DNA of 5,538 nt from Opitutia bacterium. Its GTDB lineage: Bacteria > Verrucomicrobiota > Verrucomicrobiia > Opitutales > Coraliomargaritaceae. The notes under the pieces were generated by a model. It was not told where the DNA came from and searched no databases. It saw nothing but the letters and a program-made list of their open reading frames with translations. The stretch lies in assembly GCA_003503355.1 (NCBI GenBank), contig DOCS01000166.1:1-5538 (forward strand), written 5' to 3'. The stretch's first letter is position 1. The number at the start of each line of letters is the position of its first letter. This document shows, piece by piece, positions 1-5,538 of this stretch. The translations under genes were made by a program, and so were the position numbers.

Positions 1-137
1 GTGGACGCTGAGTTGAATGCTCGTAACGGTGACGTAGAAACCGGGCGTATTACCAAGTCCGGCTGTCTGCCTTGCCTGGTTGTGGCGACGAATGAGGAGC
101 TGATGATCGCTCGTGAAACTTTAAATATAACGGCACT

Positions 138-141
<4 letters not shown>
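1..141 (+). CDS. ackA: Acetate kinase, C-terminal fragment (5' end outside window)
   Basis: Frame 1 is open from the first base and ends at TGA 139-141, giving 46 residues with no start of its own. The segment TNEELMIARET (fragment residues 30-40) closely matches the C-terminal TNEELVIAQD of E. coli acetate kinase, and the preceding stretch (LNARNG, then ITKSG, then a hydrophobic LVVAT strand) fits the last strand and helix of that family. Acetate kinase is a cytoplasmic enzyme of the ASKHA fold that interconverts acetate plus ATP with acetyl phosphate plus ADP. Only the tail is visible, so the catalytic and nucleotide-binding residues cannot be checked. The identification is strengthened by pta following directly with a 4-base overlap, the usual ackA-pta partnership. 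The gene appears truncated only by the window edge, not broken. Confidence 0.93.
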
Positions 142-2303
<2,162 letters not shown>

Positions 2304-2533
2304 CCCGTTTCAGCGAGTGGGCCGGTGTCTCGTCTGTCTCATTACGGCTATTGGCGCCACCAAAAGGTGTATGAGGGCGTGAGCCACAACGCCTAGCAAA
2401 CCGCTGGCCATTGGCTAGTGTGTGAATATCGCGTACTCTGTTACCCGAGACCGTCCGACAGCGCTTGGTGCTGCGGTGGTCTTCGGTCGCACAGGCACAG
2501 TGCTGTCTGTGTATTGTGAGATGGAGTGGGCGG
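2304..2533. other. Convergent intergenic region between pta and hemL
   Basis: Both flanking genes end here, so neither promoter is expected. I found no coding sequence with family signatures on either strand. The dominant structure is the hairpin at 2445-2486, listed separately. Weaker inverted repeats occur at 2358-2369 (CACC/GGTG, loop AAAA), 2376-2393 (GGCGT/ACGCC), 2393-2418 (CTAGC/GCTAG) and 2496-2511 (CACAG/CTGTG, 6-base loop). None is followed by a T-run on either strand, so I do not call them terminators. Confidence 0.7.
2445..2486. terminator. Long imperfect hairpin, possible two-way transcription terminator
   Basis: Seventeen base pairs can be read by eye. CCGAGACC (2445-2452) pairs with GGTCT-CGG (2478-2486, T2483 bulged). 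CCG (2455-2457) pairs with CGG (2474-2476), and CAGCGC (2459-2464) pairs with GTGCTG (2468-2473, one G-T pair) around a TTG loop. A small internal loop (GT against T) and a bulged A2458 interrupt the stem. Its place between convergent genes suits a shared terminator, but there is no T-run after the stem in either direction, so it is not a classical intrinsic terminator. It could also be a 3'-end stabilising structure or a dispersed palindromic repeat. Confidence 0.45.
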
Positions 2534-3841
2534 CTACATTGCCTTAATTCCGGCAGCGAGGACTTCGGCGGCGCGTTCGATATCACTACCATCGTGCGCT
2601 GTGCAGATGAAGCAGGTTTCGTAGGCCGATGGTGGTAAATAGACGCCGTGGTCTAATGCGTAGCGGAAGAGTTGAGTGAAGCGCTCTGTGTGGCTATTGA
2701 TCGCGTCGGTGTAGTTGCGCACGGGAGACTCACTGAAGAACAGCGCAAACATCGAGCCGACTTGTGGCACTTGAAGTGGCATGCCTTTTTCGATAGCGGC
2801 ATTGATGAGTGCATTGCGAATCGTCATACCGAGCTTTTCGAACAGCGGATATGGATTGTTTGTTTTAAGCTTTTTGAGCGCCGCGATGCCCGCTGCCATC
2901 GCCAGTGGGTTGCCGCTCAGTGTGCCGGCTTGATAGACAGGGCCCAGTGGTGCCAGGTAGTCCATGATCTCGGCCTTGCCGCCAAAGGCACCGACCGGCA
3001 GGCCGCCGCCGATGATCTTGCCCAGCGCAGTGAGGTCGGGCGTGATGCCGACTCGTTCTTGCACCCCGCCTGCGGCGAGTCGAAAGCCGGTCATGACCTC
3101 GTCGAAAATCAATACGATGCCGTGCTGGGTGCATTGATCACGCAGAAAGGCGAGGTAGTGGGCGTCGGGTAAAATGAGGCCGCAGTTGGCAGGGAAGGGC
3201 TCGACGATGATCGCAGCCACGTTTGCGGCGTGTTCATTGAGGACCGCCCGCAGTGCGTCGGGATCGTTGAATTCAACCACGATGGTTTCGGCGGCAAAGC
3301 TAGACGGAATGCCGGCACTGTCGGGGTAGCCGAGTGTCAGTGCGCCGGAACCGGCTTTGACCAACAGGGAATCGACATGGCCGTGATAGCAGCCAGCAAA
3401 TTTAATGATCTTATCGCGCTTGGTATAACCACGGGCGAGGCGGATGGCCGACATGGTGGCTTCGGTGCCGCTGTTGCACATGCGCACCTTCTCAACCGAA
3501 GGCACCATGTCGACGATCAGCTCGGCCATTTCGACTTCGTACGGATTGGGTGTGCCAAAGCTGGTGCCATTCTTCAATGCCTTGCCGATCGCTGCAGCGA
3601 TGTCGGGATCATTGTGGCCGTGAATCGCTGGGCCCCAAGTGCAGACAAAGTCGATCAGCTCGTTGCCATCGGCCGTGTAGAGGTGTGCGCCACTGGCACG
3701 CTCAGTGAAGAACGGCGATCCGCCCACTGAGCGGAAGGCGCGCACCGGCGAATTCACCCCGCCGGGGATGAGTTGTTTGGCGCGTTCGAATAACTGAGAT
3801 GAAGAGCGCGAGTGGTTCGTTGATTGCTGCTGGTTATCCAT
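2534..3841 (-). CDS. hemL: Glutamate-1-semialdehyde 2,1-aminomutase
   Basis: This PLP-dependent class III (fold type I) aminotransferase-like enzyme isomerises glutamate-1-semialdehyde to 5-aminolevulinate, the last step of the C5 route to haem and other tetrapyrroles, in the cytoplasm. Seen in the 435-residue protein: [12 protein letters not shown] (25-36), [16 protein letters not shown] (123-138, cofactor phosphate region), CYHGH (151-155), FDEVMTGFR (246-254, Asp247 expected to contact the PLP ring nitrogen), ALGKIIGGG (272-280, Lys275 the expected Schiff-base lysine) and [10 protein letters not shown] (303-312). Family length is about 426-430, so it is complete. I chose the ATG at 3839-3841, preceded by a weak GAG about 10 bases upstream. 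The frame stays open to a TTG at 3875-3877, which would add 12 residues (the first read as Met) with no family match. Even with the ATG start, the N-terminus is about nine residues longer and Ser/Gln-rich compared with E. coli. Unusual details are EPFPAN followed by Cys (214-220) and CTWGP (67-71). It lies just downstream of nadE, probably in one transcript. Confidence 0.97.
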   Translation of the reverse strand: MDNQQQSTNHSRSSSQLFERAKQLIPGGVNSPVRAFRSVGGSPFFTERASGAHLYTADGNELIDFVCTWGPAIHGHNDPDIAAAIGKALKNGTSFGTPNPYEVEMAELIVDMVPSVEKVRMCNSGTEATMSAIRLARGYTKRDKIIKFAGCYHGHVDSLLVKAGSGALTLGYPDSAGIPSSFAAETIVVEFNDPDALRAVLNEHAANVAAIIVEPFPANCGLILPDAHYLAFLRDQCTQHGIVLIFDEVMTGFRLAAGGVQERVGITPDLTALGKIIGGGLPVGAFGGKAEIMDYLAPLGPVYQAGTLSGNPLAMAAGIAALKKLKTNNPYPLFEKLGMTIRNALINAAIEKGMPLQVPQVGSMFALFFSESPVRNYTDAINSHTERFTQLFRYALDHGVYLPPSAYETCFICTAHDGSDIERAAEVLAAGIKAM

Positions 3842-3888
3842 TGCGCGCAGTCTCAACACTCCGCACATAACTTTCAACCAACAATGGC
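3842..3888 (-). other. nadE-hemL intergenic spacer and hemL start region
   Basis: These 47 bases separate the nadE stop from the preferred hemL ATG. In the - direction the spacer holds a GGAG that lies 17 bases before the ATG, too far for normal initiation, and a GAG about 10 bases before it, the more plausible though weak ribosome site. In-frame upstream starts are TTG (3875-3877), ATG (3866-3868) and GTG (3857-3859), none with a clear Shine-Dalgarno sequence. There is no hairpin followed by a T-run, so read-through from nadE into hemL is expected. Confidence 0.55.
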
Positions 3889-5535
3889 CTAACTCACATA
3901 TTTTTGCACAATCGGGATGCGGCGGCCGACGCCGAAGGCGAGTGGGGTGGTCTTCAGACCCGGCGCGGCTTGCTTGCGCTTGTATTCGTTGAGGTCGACC
4001 TTGCGAATGATGTCGCGCACCACGGCTTCGTCAAAGCCGCGTGCGACGATCTCGGCGGTGGAGAGCCCTTCTTCAACGTACAGTCGTAGGATGCCATCAA
4101 GCACGGGATACGGCGGCAGCGAGTCTTCGTCCTTTTGATCCAGACGGAGTTCGGCCGAGGGTGGTTTGTCGATGGTGTTGACCGGAATGAGCTCGCGCTC
4201 GAGGTTGATGTGCCGAGCGAGTGCGTAGACTTTCATCTTCGGTAAGTCGGAAATCACTGCTAGTCCGCCACACATATCACCGTACAAGGTGCAGTAGCCG
4301 ACGGAAATTTCACTTTTGTTGCCGGTGGTGAGCAACAGCGCACCAAACTTATTGGACATCGCCATTAGCAGGACGCCACGCGCGCGTGCCTGAATATTTT
4401 CCTCAGTCACGTCGGCCTTGAGACCTTCGAACATTGGCGCCAGCGCGGCTTCGGCTGAGCTGACCGTGTCCGCGATCGCGACTTCATGATATTCGATGCT
4501 GAGGTTGTGGGCCAGCGCGGCGGCATCATCGCGACTGTGCTGGCTGGAAATGGCGGAGGGCAGGGCGACACCGATCACGTTTTCAGGGCCAAATGCTTCG
4601 GCCGCGATGGCGGCGACTACTGCGGAATCGATGCCACCGCTCAACCCGATGAGTGCCTTTTTGAAGCCGCTCTTGTGCGCATAGTCGCGGAGTCCCAATA
4701 CCAGCGCATCGTGGGTGGCGGCATTGCCTTTGAGATTAAAATAAGGAGAGACGTTGTCCTTTGCGGACGTGTGCAGATCGACTGTGCGGTTTTCGGCGCG
4801 GAAGGCGGCGAGCCCAGCGACCAGGCCGCGTTGCGGATGCGCCACCAGGCTGCCTCCGTCGAAAATCAACTCATCATTGCCGCCGACCGCGTTGCAATAT
4901 ACAACCGGGCAGTCGCAGCGATCCGCGGCCTCTTGCACCAGCGGTTCACGCGCCTCGTTTTTGCCTTCATGCCAAGGGCTGGCGGACAGGTTGAGCAACA
5001 GGTCAATGCCCCGATCCTCCAGTGATGCGAGCGGATCTTGGCAATAGCGACGGCTGGTCGGCACGGCCGAACTGGTCCAGATGTCTTCACAAATGGTAAT
5101 TCCGATCCGTTTGCCCTGCCATTCATGAATGGTGGGATTCTTAGCTGGTTCGAAATAGCGTTCCTCGTCGAACACGTCATAGTTGGGCAGCAGTGATTTG
5201 CGCGCGTTGGCTTGGATCGCGCCCGATTCGCACCAGGCCGCCGCATTGTAGAACGGCCGTCCGGTTTCGTTGGCAGCGCGCCCTTCGACATAACCGATCA
5301 GAGCGGGGACCGCACCGATTTCGGTGGCGATCGCTTGCAGGGTGTCGGCAATGTCGTGCACAAAGCGGCTCTTGAACAGCAGATCGCGCGGTGGATAGCC
5401 ACAAATCGCCAACTCCGGAAAGACCACCAATTCCGCGCCGTCAGCGACCAATTCATGGTAAGCACCGAGTATCAGTTGTTGGTTGCCCGCCAAGTCGCCG
5501 ACGGTGGTATTGATTTGTGCGATCCCGATCTTCAT
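3889..5535 (-). CDS. nadE: Glutamine-dependent NAD+ synthetase
   Basis: This 548-residue cytoplasmic enzyme makes NAD+ from deamido-NAD+ with ATP, using ammonia hydrolysed from glutamine, the last step of NAD+ synthesis. An N-terminal nitrilase-type amidase domain (about 1-255) supplies ammonia. Its expected Glu-Lys-Cys triad is visible as Glu41 ([13 protein letters not shown], 37-49), Lys113 ([16 protein letters not shown], 113-128) and Cys149 (ITICEDIW, 146-153). The C-terminal synthetase domain (about 270-548) has the ATP pyrophosphatase loop LSGGIDSA (298-305), LPSAISS (325-331), TTGNKSE (403-409), YGDMCGG (418-424), KPPSAELR (457-464) and DSLPPY (471-476). The length is normal for the compact bacterial two-domain form; the mycobacterial type is over 100 residues longer. 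The protein begins [14 protein letters not shown], the usual first strand of the family, so the ATG at 5533-5535 is well supported. Only three bases precede it here, so its ribosome site and promoter cannot be seen. Confidence 0.97.
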   Translation of the reverse strand: MKIGIAQINTTVGDLAGNQQLILGAYHELVADGAELVVFPELAICGYPPRDLLFKSRFVHDIADTLQAIATEIGAVPALIGYVEGRAANETGRPFYNAAAWCESGAIQANARKSLLPNYDVFDEERYFEPAKNPTIHEWQGKRIGITICEDIWTSSAVPTSRRYCQDPLASLEDRGIDLLLNLSASPWHEGKNEAREPLVQEAADRCDCPVVYCNAVGGNDELIFDGGSLVAHPQRGLVAGLAAFRAENRTVDLHTSAKDNVSPYFNLKGNAATHDALVLGLRDYAHKSGFKKALIGLSGGIDSAVVAAIAAEAFGPENVIGVALPSAISSQHSRDDAAALAHNLSIEYHEVAIADTVSSAEAALAPMFEGLKADVTEENIQARARGVLLMAMSNKFGALLLTTGNKSEISVGYCTLYGDMCGGLAVISDLPKMKVYALARHINLERELIPVNTIDKPPSAELRLDQKDEDSLPPYPVLDGILRLYVEEGLSTAEIVARGFDEAVVRDIIRKVDLNEYKRKQAAPGLKTTPLAFGVGRRIPIVQKYVS

Positions 5536-5538
5536 AGA

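Noticed and set aside
2496..2511. CACAG/CTGTG inverted repeat as a terminator
   Set aside because: Only five base pairs with a six-base loop and no T-run on either strand, much weaker than the neighbouring hairpin.
2314..2531. 8-base direct repeat GAGTGGGC at 2314-2321 and 2524-2531, as possible attachment or insertion duplication
   Set aside because: Too short, far apart, and with no transposase or terminal inverted repeats between the copies.
4486..5025. 179-codon open frame on the + strand inside nadE
   Set aside because: Antisense to the amidase and synthetase domains of nadE, with no recognisable motifs. Likewise the + frames at 2672-3172 and 3230-3730 inside hemL.

Overview
This window carries four ordinary metabolic genes in two convergent pairs. 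On the + strand are the last 46 codons of acetate kinase (ackA) and a complete phosphate acetyltransferase (pta). On the - strand a complete glutamine-dependent NAD+ synthetase (nadE) is followed by a complete glutamate-1-semialdehyde 2,1-aminomutase (hemL). I see no mobile element, CRISPR array, tRNA, rRNA or unfamiliar gene system.

Layout: ackA tail (1-141) overlaps pta (138-2303) by the four bases ATGA. A 230-bp non-coding gap between the convergent pairs (2304-2533) holds one long, strong hairpin (2445-2486). hemL runs leftward (3841 down to 2534) and nadE, upstream of it on the same strand, runs from 5535 down to 3889. About 47 bases separate nadE and hemL, with no visible terminator, so they are probably co-transcribed. 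The nadE start lies three bases from the window edge, so its promoter is outside the window.

Function: AckA and Pta interconvert acetate, acetyl phosphate and acetyl-CoA, giving overflow or fermentative ATP production or acetate uptake. NadE makes NAD+ from deamido-NAD+, ATP and glutamine. HemL makes 5-aminolevulinate, the first dedicated tetrapyrrole precursor, by the C5 (glutamyl-tRNA) route. The pairs have no obligatory link, although NadE releases glutamate and HemL belongs to a glutamate-derived pathway.

Organism: a bacterium with fairly high GC, judged by eye, that uses the C5 haem route, so not a typical alphaproteobacterium, which would use ALA synthase. Pta has the long three-domain form also found in Escherichia coli. 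HemL, however, has EPFPAN followed by Cys where the E. coli enzyme has EPVAGN, and CTWGP where E. coli has SWGP. From memory these variants resemble Verrucomicrobiota (Opitutae) enzymes more than gammaproteobacterial ones. This placement is tentative.
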